A stretch of 64,000 nt of DNA from JACQAP01 sp035275265. Lineage in GTDB: Bacteria > Pseudomonadota > Gammaproteobacteria > Burkholderiales > JACQAP01. Location: positions 13,748-77,747 of the forward strand of contig DATENC010000031.1 in the NCBI GenBank assembly GCA_035275265.1. The letters run 5' to 3'. Of the stretch, positions 54,986-63,456 are shown in pieces (the first letter of the stretch is position 1; each line of letters opens with the position of its first letter). Position numbers and translations under genes: made by a program. The notes beneath the pieces were generated by a model that was not told where the DNA came from, ran no database searches, and saw nothing but the letters and a program-made list of their open reading frames with translations.

Positions 54986-55231
54986 ATGCGTACGCGAGCG
55001 TTACTGTTTCTAACCGGTATCACCATCGTTGCTGCATCCGGATTTGCGCAGGATAAAAAATCGCCTGCCGACAAATCCGCCGCGGAGCCCGGTTCCGGCG
55101 CGAACCGGATCGCGGGGCCCGCGATCCCAGGCGCTGCCAGCAGCAAAGGTGACGCGGTTGGGACGTCCTCCGAAGCGAAGAAAAAGAGAATCCGATACAC
55201 CTTTCCTCCCGCTGCAGCGAAGCGCATGTAG
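54986..55231 (+). CDS. Small secreted protein of unknown function
   Basis: 81 residues from ATG 54986, with AAGGGAGG 7 bases upstream fixing the start; the frame is open back to 54866 but lacks a ribosome site there. Signal peptide MRTRALLFLTGITIVAASGFA. The mature part of about 60 residues is Lys/Ala/Ser-rich, ending in basic KKKRIRYTFPPAAAKRM. No family is known. It lies behind a sigma54 promoter and before a terminator, so it is probably monocistronic. Confidence 0.7.
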   Translation: MRTRALLFLTGITIVAASGFAQDKKSPADKSAAEPGSGANRIAGPAIPGAASSKGDAVGTSSEAKKKRIRYTFPPAAAKRM

Positions 55232-55252
55232 GCTCGCCCGCTGCAAATGAAA

Positions 55253-55287
55253 AAGGCCGGGTACGCCGCGGCCTTCTTTTTTTCCCG
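55253..55287 (+). terminator. Terminator after small secreted gene
   Basis: AAGGCCG, nine-base loop, CGGCCTT then C and seven or more T, 22 bases after the stop. Confidence 0.85.
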
Positions 55288-55467
55288 CCTTAAGGTGACA
55301 TGGGTGCCGTGTCTTGCCGATCGTCGGCACCAGGGCATGACTCGGCCTCGATGCGGCCGTCGGTGCCAAGCCCTGCATGGTGGGCTGCCTGAACGTGGAA
55401 ACCTTGGATTGCGCGCGTAGTCGGCAGATAGGAAACTGGGGTGGCAAAGAGATTTCCAGGCACAGCT

Positions 55468-56313
55468 TCAGGCAGGCCTGAGTCTGACGGGATTGGAGAG
55501 CGTCCCCAGCCCGTCGATACGGCACTCGGCCACGTCGCCGTCCCTGACTACCACCGCCCCCGGTGTCCCGGTGCTAATGATGTCGCCGGGGTACAGGGTC
55601 GCAACATGAGAGTGGAACGCGACCAGGTAGAACGGCGGGAACGCCATGTTGGCCACCACGTTTTCGCGATGAAGCTTCCCGTTGTTGTACGTACCGACCT
55701 TCACGTTCAGGACATCAGGCACCTCGTCGGCAGTGATCAGCTCCGGGCCGAAAGAAAAGAAGGTATCGAAATTCTTCGAGCGGGTCAGGAAGCGCGGGTT
55801 CTTCTGCAGGATATCCTCGGCAGTCATGTCGATGATGAGGCAGTAGCCGGCGACATATTCCCGCGCCTGTTCCTCGGACACGCAGCGACATTGCCTGCCG
55901 ATGATCACCCCGATCTCGGCTTCCGCCGTGACCCGCTCCGACTGCGGAGGCAGTTCGATTGTGTCTCCGGGCCCGATGATCGTGTTGTCGCACTTCATGA
56001 ACGACGCTGGCTCGGTCGGGTAGGGTGCGTTCAGATCGGCGGCGTGATCGCGGTAATTCAACCCAATTCCGAGGATCTTGCGCGGGTGCCGGTATAGCGG
56101 TCCGTAACGCAGCGTTTTCGGATCAAGTTTAGGTGTGGTCTGCTCCGCATCGCTGAGCAGGTTCAGACTAATTCCTTGGTGTATCAGGTCGTATAGTTGC
56201 ACCGGCCAGTTCTTCCCCAACTGGGCATTGATCGCCGCAACCAGAACGATGCCGGCACGCGTCACCACCGCGGCTTCCTCGCGTCCGTCTCTATTGATTG
56301 TGCACAGGCGCAT
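55468..56313 (-). CDS. Fumarylacetoacetate hydrolase (FAH) family protein
   Basis: 281 residues, ATG 56313. FAH-fold hydrolase or decarboxylase. Metal and catalytic motifs visible: GIGLNYRDHAAD, the EAEIGVIIGR metal-ligand pair and IDMTAEDILQKNPRF with SKNFDTFFSFGP. Such enzymes act in catabolism of aromatic or 2-keto-acid compounds; the sequence does not fix the substrate (ureidoglycolate lyase, 5-oxopent-3-ene decarboxylase or acylpyruvase are options). Not in an operon. Confidence 0.82.
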   Translation of the reverse strand: MRLCTINRDGREEAAVVTRAGIVLVAAINAQLGKNWPVQLYDLIHQGISLNLLSDAEQTTPKLDPKTLRYGPLYRHPRKILGIGLNYRDHAADLNAPYPTEPASFMKCDNTIIGPGDTIELPPQSERVTAEAEIGVIIGRQCRCVSEEQAREYVAGYCLIIDMTAEDILQKNPRFLTRSKNFDTFFSFGPELITADEVPDVLNVKVGTYNNGKLHRENVVANMAFPPFYLVAFHSHVATLYPGDIISTGTPGAVVVRDGDVAECRIDGLGTLSNPVRLRPA

Positions 56314-56388
56314 GCTGCCGTCCCTTGAAACTCAGTGATTTTTCAAAGTCGCGATTATAAGGGCTGGTCGAGCATGCCATGACTGCAG

Positions 56389-57222
56389 CTATTTCTCGGC
56401 GGTGAAGCGCGCGCCACCGAGGGTGCGCGCCTGCACGAGAGCAACCAGACGCGCGTAGGACCGGTAGAATTCTTCATCCCCTGATGGCGTGCCAAGTGCA
56501 ATGGTCTGTTCGCGCAGTTTCCGGTACATCGCAAATCGCTGCTCCAGAATTGTTCCCCACTCGGCGGTCAGGTCATTTTTGAAAACGCAGCAATAACCAA
56601 TTTCCCGGAGCATACGATCATAGGACTCGAAACTCTGGATGCTCTGCGCCGCTATACCGCGCCACATTGATTCGGAATCGGTTGCGTCGAGGCTGCGGTG
56701 CTCGATCCAGTCGGTAAACGCAAGCCTGCCGCCTTTCTTCAAGACCCGATAAGTCTCGGCCAGTGCCTTGCGCTTATCCGGCACGTGCAGTAGCGCTTCC
56801 TGACTGATGACTACATCCATGGTGTGCTCCGCCAATGGCGTCCGCGCTACATCGCCGCGTACGATACGCACCTGCCGATCCAGCCCGACTCGTCGAGTCA
56901 GGTCGGCCGCCCCGATTGCGCGACCAGCGTTCAACTCGATGCAGGTCACCGTCGCACCGTACTCATATGCTAGATAGCGCGCCGGACCAGCCAGCCCGGC
57001 GCAAAAATCCGCAACCTGCTTGCCTGAGCCGATTGCGGCGCAATCGGCCAGTGCGTCAACCGCCTCCAGGCCACCGTAATGGTCTTGGTCGTACGGAAAA
57101 AGATCTTCGGGAGCAAGATGCGGGAGTTGGCCCCGCTGTGCCCCAAGACTGGCGAGAATCTGTTCGCGGGTGATGGGGTGGCGGTTGTAAAAGGCCACTA
57201 CGTGATCGTCACCTGCCGACAT
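56389..57222 (-). CDS. SAM-dependent methyltransferase
   Basis: 277 residues. Class I fold with ADFCAGLAGPARYLAYEYGATVTC as the SAM-binding loop, VVISQEALLHVPDK and YRVLKKGGRLAFTDW. The DQDHYGGLEAVD motif before the fold resembles sarcosine/dimethylglycine methyltransferases and related small-molecule methylases. The substrate is unknown. It is divergent from cytochrome c4. Confidence 0.75.
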   Translation of the reverse strand: MSAGDDHVVAFYNRHPITREQILASLGAQRGQLPHLAPEDLFPYDQDHYGGLEAVDALADCAAIGSGKQVADFCAGLAGPARYLAYEYGATVTCIELNAGRAIGAADLTRRVGLDRQVRIVRGDVARTPLAEHTMDVVISQEALLHVPDKRKALAETYRVLKKGGRLAFTDWIEHRSLDATDSESMWRGIAAQSIQSFESYDRMLREIGYCCVFKNDLTAEWGTILEQRFAMYRKLREQTIALGTPSGDEEFYRSYARLVALVQARTLGGARFTAEK

Positions 57223-57300
57223 CGTTTTGCCGCCCCGGGATTCGCTCTCACACTGGGGGTAAGTCTACACCGCCGTTGTCGGGTATCTATGCGGATACTC

Positions 57301-57306
57301 TATAAT
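57301..57306 (+). promoter_or_regulatory. Candidate -10 box of the cytochrome c4 gene
   Basis: TATAAT at 57301, with a weak TTGTCG 19 bp upstream. It gives an untranslated leader of roughly 115 bases before ATG 57429. Confidence 0.45.
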
Positions 57307-57428
57307 TGCGGCGCCAATTTTTTCCGGGACAAGACTGTCTGTATGAACCGCCGGGTTTCGGGGCCGCGTTCGGCTCTGACTTTCTTGGTCACAGCTTGTC
57401 TCGAGTTCATCCAATCCCAAGGAAAGAA

Positions 57429-57995
57429 ATGCAGCTGAAGCCGTTGATTTTCGCCCTGACTCTGATCCTGCCGTCGTTGACGGTAATGGACGCCGCGAAG
57501 GCCGCGAAGTCGGATTCCTGTGCGCACTGTCACGGCACGGACGGAAACTCGACTTCGAGCGCGTATCCCAGTCTCGCCGGCCAAACCACGGAATATCTCT
57601 ATCGCCAAATGAAGGATTTCAAGGAAGGGCGACGCAAGAACGCGATGATGTCCCCATCTATCGGAGTGGTGTCGGATCGGGACATGCAGGAATTAGCCGA
57701 ATATTTCTCAGCCCAGAGTCTTGTGCGCAGCAAGTTCGATGCGGATCCTGCCAAAGTCGCGCAGGGCAAGACAATCGCCCAACAAGCACAGTGCGCGAGT
57801 TGCCATCAGCCCGGCTTCAAGGGCCTGAATGAAATTCCACGGCTGTCGCGTCAGAAGTACCCCTATATCGTCAAGCAACTCAAGGACTATCGCGACGGAT
57901 TACGCACTGACGACAGCGGCGTGCATGCATCCGCAGCCAAGGACCTGAGTGACGAACAGATCGCCGCCTTGGGCCATTACTTGGCCGGTTTCTAG
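57429..57995 (+). CDS. Diheme cytochrome c4-type protein
   Basis: 188 residues from ATG 57429, preceded by AAGGAAAG. Signal peptide, then two CxxCH haem sites (CAHCH about 32-36, CASCH about 125-129) in two similar halves, each with an SLAGQ/RLSRQ and a Y-x-x-x-Q-L/M-K-D segment: the cytochrome c4 layout. Periplasmic electron carrier, probably to a terminal oxidase. Axial Met candidates MM (78-79 region) are present in the first half; the second half has fewer obvious Met ligands. Confidence 0.86.
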   Translation: MQLKPLIFALTLILPSLTVMDAAKAAKSDSCAHCHGTDGNSTSSAYPSLAGQTTEYLYRQMKDFKEGRRKNAMMSPSIGVVSDRDMQELAEYFSAQSLVRSKFDADPAKVAQGKTIAQQAQCASCHQPGFKGLNEIPRLSRQKYPYIVKQLKDYRDGLRTDDSGVHASAAKDLSDEQIAALGHYLAGF

Positions 57996-58001
57996 GGAAG
58001 C

Positions 58002-58028
58002 TTAAGGGGCGGCGATCACCGCCCTTAA
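58002..58028 (+). terminator. Hairpin after cytochrome c4
   Basis: TTAAGGGGCGG and CCGCCCTTAA pair with one bulged G around a six-base loop, 6 bases after the stop. No T run follows, so termination is uncertain. Confidence 0.35.
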
Positions 58029-58164
58029 CCGGCAGGGCAAGGTGAGGGCATTTCCTGATGGTGTAAGGCCGCGCGTTCGCGCTCTTTCCTGGAGCATTAG
58101 AGCGGCTCCTCTATGAACCATTGCGAACGTCGCAGCCAGGGCGCTCCTGCCAAGTTCCTCAATC

Positions 58165-59553
58165 CTAGCTGGCTGGGCCGTTCCTGCTAAGCAGGTTCAG
58201 AAACTCCCTCCGCGTCTTCGGCCCGTAGGTCCTGAAGTGCGGCTCGGGCTTCTCCAAGTATGCACTGCGCTTCCGCGAGATCTCATCGCGGCTGGTGTAC
58301 TTCTTCACTTCTGCGGGGCTTAGGCCGTAAACCTTCGCCGCGCTCAGCCCGAAGATCTTGGCGCGCAGCTCGCGAGTGATCTCGGGGTAGCCGTGCTTGG
58401 CTCGCAAGGCGGCGGAGATCTGGAAGGTGCGGAAGGCTTGGATCTGGTCCTGCGGGGAACCGTACCAGATAGAATCGGTGCCCCAGAGAACGTTGTCGGG
58501 GCCGCAGTGCTTGATGAGTTTGCCGACGCCGTGGGCGGCTTGCTCGGGGTCGCGCATGAGGAAGCGCCAAGTACTGCCGAGCTCGGCGTACACGTTCGAG
58601 CCCGGCGCGATATTGTTCTTCCGTAGAGAAGTGATCAGCGTGTCCATGCCATCGCGATTGCCCCTTTCGTCGTAAGCCTGTTCTGGCACGGAGCTGACGA
58701 AGCCCGAGTGGTAGATGAGGAAGTTGACGTCGGGGAAGCGCTTCGCCACGACGCCGATGTCGCTGCACTGGCTGTGCTCGTAGGAGCGCTGACCGAAGGG
58801 TAGACCCTTGTGGACGCAGATATTCCTCACGCCGAGGGCGCGCGCCTTCTCGATGAAGCGGATGCCGACGTCGTCGGAGAGAAAGTAACCTTTGCCGCCA
58901 GGGCCGTACTGGGTATAGGTCTTCCAGGCGCTCACGCCCCACTTTTCCTTCAGCTCGTCCATGCCTTCGAGATCGCCGGGCTGGTTCGGGTTGACGCGGC
59001 CGTGGAGCAGGAGCCGGTGCGTGCCCTCGAGTTTCTCGACGATGCGGCGGACGGCGTCGGCCGCCTGGATGGTGACGGGCTCGGCCTCGCGCGCGGAGGG
59101 AACGAAGGACAGCACCATGACGTCGGTGTCGCTGTCCATGAACACGTCCTTGATGAAAACCTCTGGCCCCTTCGGGTTGTCCTTGGGCGTGTCGATGAAG
59201 TGGCCCTGTACGTCGAAGATAAACTCGTCATTCGCCGGTCCGACCTGCGCTCGCGCGAGCTGCAGGTCAAGCGCGGATTCGCCTGAAAGATCGAAGAAGC
59301 CACTGCTCTTTCCGGCCGCGGCGTTGGCGGCGTTGAACGCGAGAAGGGTGCTCGCGGCGCCGCAGGCGGAGACGAGAAAGTTTCTGCGGGTCATTCCCAG
59401 TTTTTTGGAAAAACCAGAGGCCTGTTCGTGCGCGAGGCGGTTCGCGGCGCGGTTGGTGGCCGTAAGTGGGACGGGGACGAATTCGCCGTTCGAGGTGGTG
59501 TCGAGTTTGATGGGAAGGCGCTTGCCTTCGGGATCGATGCGATGGTCTGCCAT
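58165..59553 (-). CDS. Tat-exported amidohydrolase-family protein
   Basis: 462 residues. A twin-arginine signal (TRRNFLVSACGAASTL) starts only at about residue 54, after a 53-residue hydrophilic N-terminal extension; the ATG at 59399 (MTRRNFL...) is a plausible true start. The barrel of the amidohydrolase_2 type has FDVQGHFID (Gln in place of the first His of HxH), HKGLPFGQ, IYHSGFV and LWGTDSIWYGSP. Substrate unknown; possibly a decarboxylase/hydrolase of aromatic compounds. Confidence 0.78.
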   Translation of the reverse strand: MADHRIDPEGKRLPIKLDTTSNGEFVPVPLTATNRAANRLAHEQASGFSKKLGMTRRNFLVSACGAASTLLAFNAANAAAGKSSGFFDLSGESALDLQLARAQVGPANDEFIFDVQGHFIDTPKDNPKGPEVFIKDVFMDSDTDVMVLSFVPSAREAEPVTIQAADAVRRIVEKLEGTHRLLLHGRVNPNQPGDLEGMDELKEKWGVSAWKTYTQYGPGGKGYFLSDDVGIRFIEKARALGVRNICVHKGLPFGQRSYEHSQCSDIGVVAKRFPDVNFLIYHSGFVSSVPEQAYDERGNRDGMDTLITSLRKNNIAPGSNVYAELGSTWRFLMRDPEQAAHGVGKLIKHCGPDNVLWGTDSIWYGSPQDQIQAFRTFQISAALRAKHGYPEITRELRAKIFGLSAAKVYGLSPAEVKKYTSRDEISRKRSAYLEKPEPHFRTYGPKTRREFLNLLSRNGPAS

Positions 59554-59790
59554 GGTGCCTCCTGTCGAGGATGACGGGAATTGTAGGCGTGAAAAGGCCG
59601 TCGAGCTGCGACTTCAGAGAAATAGGATCAGGAATTTTCGCGGCGCTATTCTCGTATTGTTTATGGCGTATTCGCGGGCCATTGTAAGTTTTACCTGCGA
59701 CACGTTGGCGTTTCTGATGGCTTCTGCTACGAAACTTGGCAGCGCAACGTCTGTCAATACGGTTCCTTTCAAGAGGTACCAGGCGTAGAC

Positions 59791-60690
59791 GTGAATCGCA
59801 AGCGCGGATTTACCCGTGTTTCCGTACTGTTTGTTGTTGCGACGTTCGTCGCGTGCGGTGGCTGCGGTGGTGGAGACGGTGCAACGACAGGGACCCCGCC
59901 TTCCGGCAACACTCCCCCTTCCGTTACGACTCCACCTTCCGGCACAGTGGAATTCGCCGCTACGTTTCCGGATCCTGGGCCATTCAGGACTGATCAGTTA
60001 GACGGAATGTCCAACGATGGTGTGTGGTACGTTGAGCAAAAAGCCCCGGGCCGCGCGGTCGTCGCAAACGTCGGCCGCGATGGAGGAACCGGCCTGCGCC
60101 TGCACACCGAGCCGGGCGACGACAACGTGTCGGGCAGCGGCGCTTACGAGCGCAACGATGTGGCCCTCATTCCTAACGATGCCTATGGCAAGCAAGGAAT
60201 GGAACAATGGTGGGCACACTCCGTTCTCTTCCCCGATGACTACGCCATTCCGTCCTCAGGTTCTCCGGCCATTGTCTTCGATTTCCACGATACGAGAAAC
60301 AAGGGTGGTTACGCGAATTTCCACATCTTCGTCTGGCCTGGTGGTTTGCTCGCGTTCAGAGGTTATGCGGGGCCAACCGTCATCATGGAAGACAATGGAA
60401 ACCAGTACATCTATGGGGCCGAAATTGGCCCACTCGTGAGGAACGTCTGGTACGACTTCGTCTACCACGTGAAGTGGTCCTCGGGTTCCGATGGCTTCTT
60501 TCAAGCATGGGTCAACGGCGTGCTGAAGCTGGACCACCACGGGCCGACGCTCTACCAGGACTACGGCGTTTTCCTCAAGCTTGCCAATTACCACCCTGCA
60601 TTCGGCCAAAGCAGCTCGGTAGTCCACGATCGCATAATCCGTGGCACGACGTGGCAGGCCGTATCGTTAACCCCACTTGCCGGAGTTTAG
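59791..60690 (+). CDS. Polysaccharide-lyase-like lipoprotein
   Basis: 299 residues, GTG start. A lipobox-like FVAC at 20-23 is followed by a Gly-rich and Thr/Pro/Ser linker (to about 52), then a beta-jellyroll with GYANFHIFVWPG, WYDFVYHVKWSSGSDGFFQAWVNG and the end LANYHPAF, the pattern of heparin-lyase-I-like polysaccharide lyases. It probably cleaves or binds an acidic polysaccharide outside the cell. No strong promoter was found in the 236 bp upstream. Confidence 0.7.
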   Translation: MNRKRGFTRVSVLFVVATFVACGGCGGGDGATTGTPPSGNTPPSVTTPPSGTVEFAATFPDPGPFRTDQLDGMSNDGVWYVEQKAPGRAVVANVGRDGGTGLRLHTEPGDDNVSGSGAYERNDVALIPNDAYGKQGMEQWWAHSVLFPDDYAIPSSGSPAIVFDFHDTRNKGGYANFHIFVWPGGLLAFRGYAGPTVIMEDNGNQYIYGAEIGPLVRNVWYDFVYHVKWSSGSDGFFQAWVNGVLKLDHHGPTLYQDYGVFLKLANYHPAFGQSSSVVHDRIIRGTTWQAVSLTPLAGV

Positions 60691-60941
60691 CCTTAATTAG
60701 CGCGGCGAGTACCGGCGCCAAGTCACCTGCCGCGTAAACCTGACGTGTCAGTCTTTCTGCACCGCTACTGATTGGGTGTCGCACCGTACAGCTGCATCCT
60801 CAGGATAGAGCGCGTTGAGCGGCTTTCCTTAGCCTACAAGCTAGCTTGCGCCCAGCGTTTGCAACCGACGACGTGCCGATTTCCGCGTTAACTGTGACGC
60901 TTTACGCCTAGCGTTCTGCTGGGTGTTCGACTTCCTTTTGC

Positions 60942-61013
60942 CATTTTTTCGACACTTCCCGATAGCACTCGGAAACAGCCTGCTAGCGGTGATCGGCGCG
61001 TCATTTTTTCGAC
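60942..61013. repeat. Direct repeat CATTTTTTCGAC, copies 60 bp apart
   Basis: Two exact 12-bp copies (60942-60953, 61002-61013). The second ends 9 bases before the -24 element. After each copy a partly similar ...ATAG...CAC follows, so this may be an old tandem duplication of promoter DNA or a pair of protein sites. Confidence 0.5.
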
Positions 61014-61022
61014 GCTCCATAG

Positions 61023-61037
61023 TGGCACGGCGATTGC
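61023..61037 (+). promoter_or_regulatory. Sigma54 promoter before small ORF and SGNH hydrolase
   Basis: TGGCAC, GGCGA, TTGC: perfect -24/-12 consensus with correct spacing, 125 bases before ATG 61163. It would drive the small ORF and the SGNH hydrolase as one unit. Confidence 0.82.
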
Positions 61038-61162
61038 GGATATAGAGGTTGCGCCGGGGGGAGTTCGGAGACCGTTTCACTGCCGCCTATAGGCATGCGC
61101 TCTCCCGGGAATATCCCCCCGCGCGCACCATTCTTAACAGCACCTTATCCGGAGATCAAACC

Positions 61163-61408
61163 ATGCGCTCACGTACAGGCTGTCTGGAGTTTGCAGAGGT
61201 TACTCTCCGCTCGGACGCGCAGAACGAAGAGCTTCGGCCAGCGACGTATCGTGAAACGGCCGCGGCGATTTTCATCGCGCTCGCAGAGGCCGGGCTGGAG
61301 CACGACCTATCGGACGAGGGCCGCTGGAATTGCGAGATCGAATTGCTCGAAGAGTATGTGGACGTGGAAGAGCAAGTGCCGAACGCTTCTATTCCCACGA
61401 AACACTAG
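61163..61408 (+). CDS. Small acidic protein of unknown function
   Basis: 81 residues from ATG 61163 with GGAG 8 bases upstream. No signal peptide; acidic helical sequence (TAAAIFIALAEAGLEHDLSDEGRW; ELLEEYVDVEEQV). It is not recognised. The next gene starts 9 bp on, its AGGAGG overlapping this stop codon, so both are translated from one mRNA under sigma54. Confidence 0.6.
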   Translation: MRSRTGCLEFAEVTLRSDAQNEELRPATYRETAAAIFIALAEAGLEHDLSDEGRWNCEIELLEEYVDVEEQVPNASIPTKH

Positions 61409-61417
61409 GAGGCTGAT

Positions 61418-62644
61418 GTGAATGGCCGAACGAAGAGCGCTCTGTTTGGCGGGATTGCCACGCTTGCCGTGCTGGCGGGAGCCGAAGGCTTGGCGCGCTT
61501 GGCCGACACTGTTTCCGGCGACCTCGCACGCAGCGGAGACACGGCGACCGAAACATGGCTCGCCTACTCGCCGACGCTGGGTTGGGAGCGACGGCCTGAC
61601 TTTCGCGGCGAAATCGCCGGCGTGAAGCGCGAGTTCGATGCAGCCGGTTATGTTTTTATTGATTCGCCCCAAGTCGCTAGTGGAAGCAACGAACGGCGCG
61701 TGCTGTTCTTCGGCGACTCAAATACGTCCGGTTTCGGAGTCGCCGCAGAAGAGACGTTCATCCAACAGGTCGAACAGCGCGTCCCGGGCGTCTCGGCAAT
61801 CAATCTTGGCGTGAATGGCTACTCGTCATACCAGGGGTTGGTCGCCGTAAAAACATACCTCCCGGTGCTGAAACCCGATTTGATCGTCGTCTCGTTCAAT
61901 TTTAACGACCGCCGCTACGTGTCCCAGGCCGCCGAAGCCGACGGCCCGGCGGCCTTCGAGCGCGGCTATGCCGCCAACGGCACCCTCGGGCGCGCCGCGC
62001 GCGCGCTTGAGTACGTGCACCTGTATCGAGATATGCGCAGTATGCTGCAGTCGGCCGGCCTGGTCCCGGCGCGGCCGACGCGCGTCGATGTAGCAGGACT
62101 GGTCCCGCGAGTTGACGAGGAGTCTTACCGGCGCAATCTCACGAGTATCGCCGAGCACGCGCACCGCGCGGGGGTTCCAGTAGTGTTCGTGGCGTTGAAT
62201 GACAATCCACTTCAGTCGGATCACTTGAATCGGGGAATCGCAGCGCTGGAGCGCAAGGACCAGGATGCCGCTCTCGCGTATCTGACGTCGGCCTCCGCAT
62301 CGCACCGAATGTTTTCTAACCTCGCCCGCATCTACTTGGCCCAGGTGTTTACCGCGCGCGGGGACGCGGCGAAGGCGAGATCCACGCTCGCCAACGGTGA
62401 CCTATTTCGCTCTTTCAGTGGCGGTACCGTAGTTCGTCGCGATAGTGCGTACAACGACATCATGCGGCAAGTCGCACGCGCGACCGGTGCAACTGTGGTC
62501 GAAGCCGGCGCCGCACTCAACAAGCGACCGTCCGTCTACACCGACTACTCTCACTTCAACACCGAGGGGCACCGGATTGTGGCCGACTTGCTCGCGCCGC
62601 GCGTGGCGGCGCTGCTCGGTCTGCGAACGGCGCCAGGTGGCTGA
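61418..62644 (+). CDS. SGNH/GDSL-type hydrolase, membrane anchored
   Basis: 408 residues, GTG start with AGGAGG 5 bases upstream (an ATG two bases earlier is followed at once by TGA). One weak N-terminal hydrophobic helix, then SGNH blocks: FFGDSNTSG (catalytic Ser), NLGVNGYSSYQG (Gly), SFNFND (Asn) and DYSHFNTEGH (Asp...His). About 120 residues of helical, TPR-like insert lie at 265-330. Such enzymes deacylate or transfer acyl groups on surface glycans. Substrate unknown. Confidence 0.78.
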   Translation: MNGRTKSALFGGIATLAVLAGAEGLARLADTVSGDLARSGDTATETWLAYSPTLGWERRPDFRGEIAGVKREFDAAGYVFIDSPQVASGSNERRVLFFGDSNTSGFGVAAEETFIQQVEQRVPGVSAINLGVNGYSSYQGLVAVKTYLPVLKPDLIVVSFNFNDRRYVSQAAEADGPAAFERGYAANGTLGRAARALEYVHLYRDMRSMLQSAGLVPARPTRVDVAGLVPRVDEESYRRNLTSIAEHAHRAGVPVVFVALNDNPLQSDHLNRGIAALERKDQDAALAYLTSASASHRMFSNLARIYLAQVFTARGDAAKARSTLANGDLFRSFSGGTVVRRDSAYNDIMRQVARATGATVVEAGAALNKRPSVYTDYSHFNTEGHRIVADLLAPRVAALLGLRTAPGG

Positions 62645-62718
62645 CATACAAAGTGGCCACAAAACTGGCACACCCCGTCGTTGGTTGGCGACGAAAACTT
62701 GCCAAGTCCACGGAAACT

Positions 62719-62794
62719 TGGTGGGCCGTGAAGGATTCGAACCTTCGACCGTTGGATTAAGAGTCCACTGCTCTACCAGCTGAGCTAACAGCCC
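62719..62794 (-). tRNA. tRNA-Lys (anticodon CTT)
   Basis: 76-nt cloverleaf with CCA encoded: acceptor GGGCTGT/ACGGCCC (one G-T pair), D arm GCTCAGCTGGTAGAGC, anticodon loop CTCTTAA giving CTT, T arm GAAGGTTCGAATCCTTC. A -10-like TAGAAT lies 15 bases upstream on the minus strand. Confidence 0.95.
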
Positions 62795-63084
62795 TTTTTG
62801 GAGGGGCGAATTCTAGCAAAAATCCTGGCCAACAAGTCGCAAGATGACGTTTTCGGAGCGCGCAGCGAGCCGAAATAGGGCGGACTATGACCGGATTCTG
62901 TGCGACAAGGAATGTGGCGAGCCTGCCGGGCGCCCCCTTCGCGCGTTTTTGATGTCGGGAGCCCTTGCAGGAACGGTTCGTGCATCAAGTGTGGCAGCGG
63001 ACCAAACCATTGGTTCGTTGGAATCTTATATTCGGGAACCCGTCCTGACGGGATGTCAGACACTGCGTAACAAGGAGCGTCCTT

Positions 63085-63375
63085 TTGAAATCAGATTTCA
63101 AGGCAGCGTCCGTGGTTGAACGGCTTTGCACATCGCTAGCCGACGCGGAGGTCGATTATCATGGTGGTCAGGGCATCCACGAGTTCATCGTTCGCCTGGG
63201 CGGAATGCGTCACGTCGTAAACTTCAGTGACGATTTGATGGAAAAGAAGGATGAAGCGGATCTCTCCGTCGTGATCCTTGAGATCGTGGAACGGGCCTCG
63301 ATTCAATCGATGCCGGTTCACTTCATGGTACGTAATGACAACTTCGACAGCGTCATGCAGGCGCTGAAGCACTGA
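63085..63375 (+). CDS. Conserved-looking small protein, function unknown
   Basis: 96 residues starting at TTG 63085, supported by AAGGAG 7 bases before it; no ATG fits. A soluble alpha/beta sequence (SVVERLCTSLADAEVDYHGGQGIHEFIVRLGGMRHVVNFSDD...). No family or motif is recognised. The 288 bp before it back to tRNA-Lys hold no confident gene. A strong hairpin terminator follows. Confidence 0.6.
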   Translation: MKSDFKAASVVERLCTSLADAEVDYHGGQGIHEFIVRLGGMRHVVNFSDDLMEKKDEADLSVVILEIVERASIQSMPVHFMVRNDNFDSVMQALKH

Positions 63376-63392
63376 TTGCATCCCGCAAGAAA

Positions 63393-63424
63393 AAAGGGCC
63401 AGCAGATCGCTGGCCCTTTCTTTG
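63393..63424. terminator. Bidirectional terminator
   Basis: AAAGGGCCAGC, AGATC loop, GCTGGCCCTTT with A-rich left flank and T-rich right flank. It lies between two convergent genes and can serve both. Confidence 0.9.
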
Positions 63425-63456
63425 TTTCGAGCGTGAAGGCCGGTGCTTGAGCCCGA

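Larger units (their letters stand above)
60691..61162. other. Intergenic region with palindromes, direct repeat and sigma54 promoter
   Basis: About 470 bp with no credible gene. It holds a dyad CTGAC/GTCAG (about 60738-60749), a 12-bp palindrome CAAGCTAGCTTG (60837-60848), a 12-bp direct repeat CATTTTTTCGAC at 60942 and 61002, and the sigma54 promoter at 61023. Positions upstream of the promoter fit activator binding sites. Confidence 0.5.

Noticed and set aside
60841..61080. Basic 79-residue minus-strand ORF
   Set aside because: It covers the sigma54 promoter and repeats, is Arg/Lys-rich without a fold pattern, and has no ribosome site.
62844..63119. 91-residue ORF between tRNA-Lys and the 63085 gene
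   Set aside because: No ribosome site, overlaps the TTG-started gene in another frame, low-complexity start.
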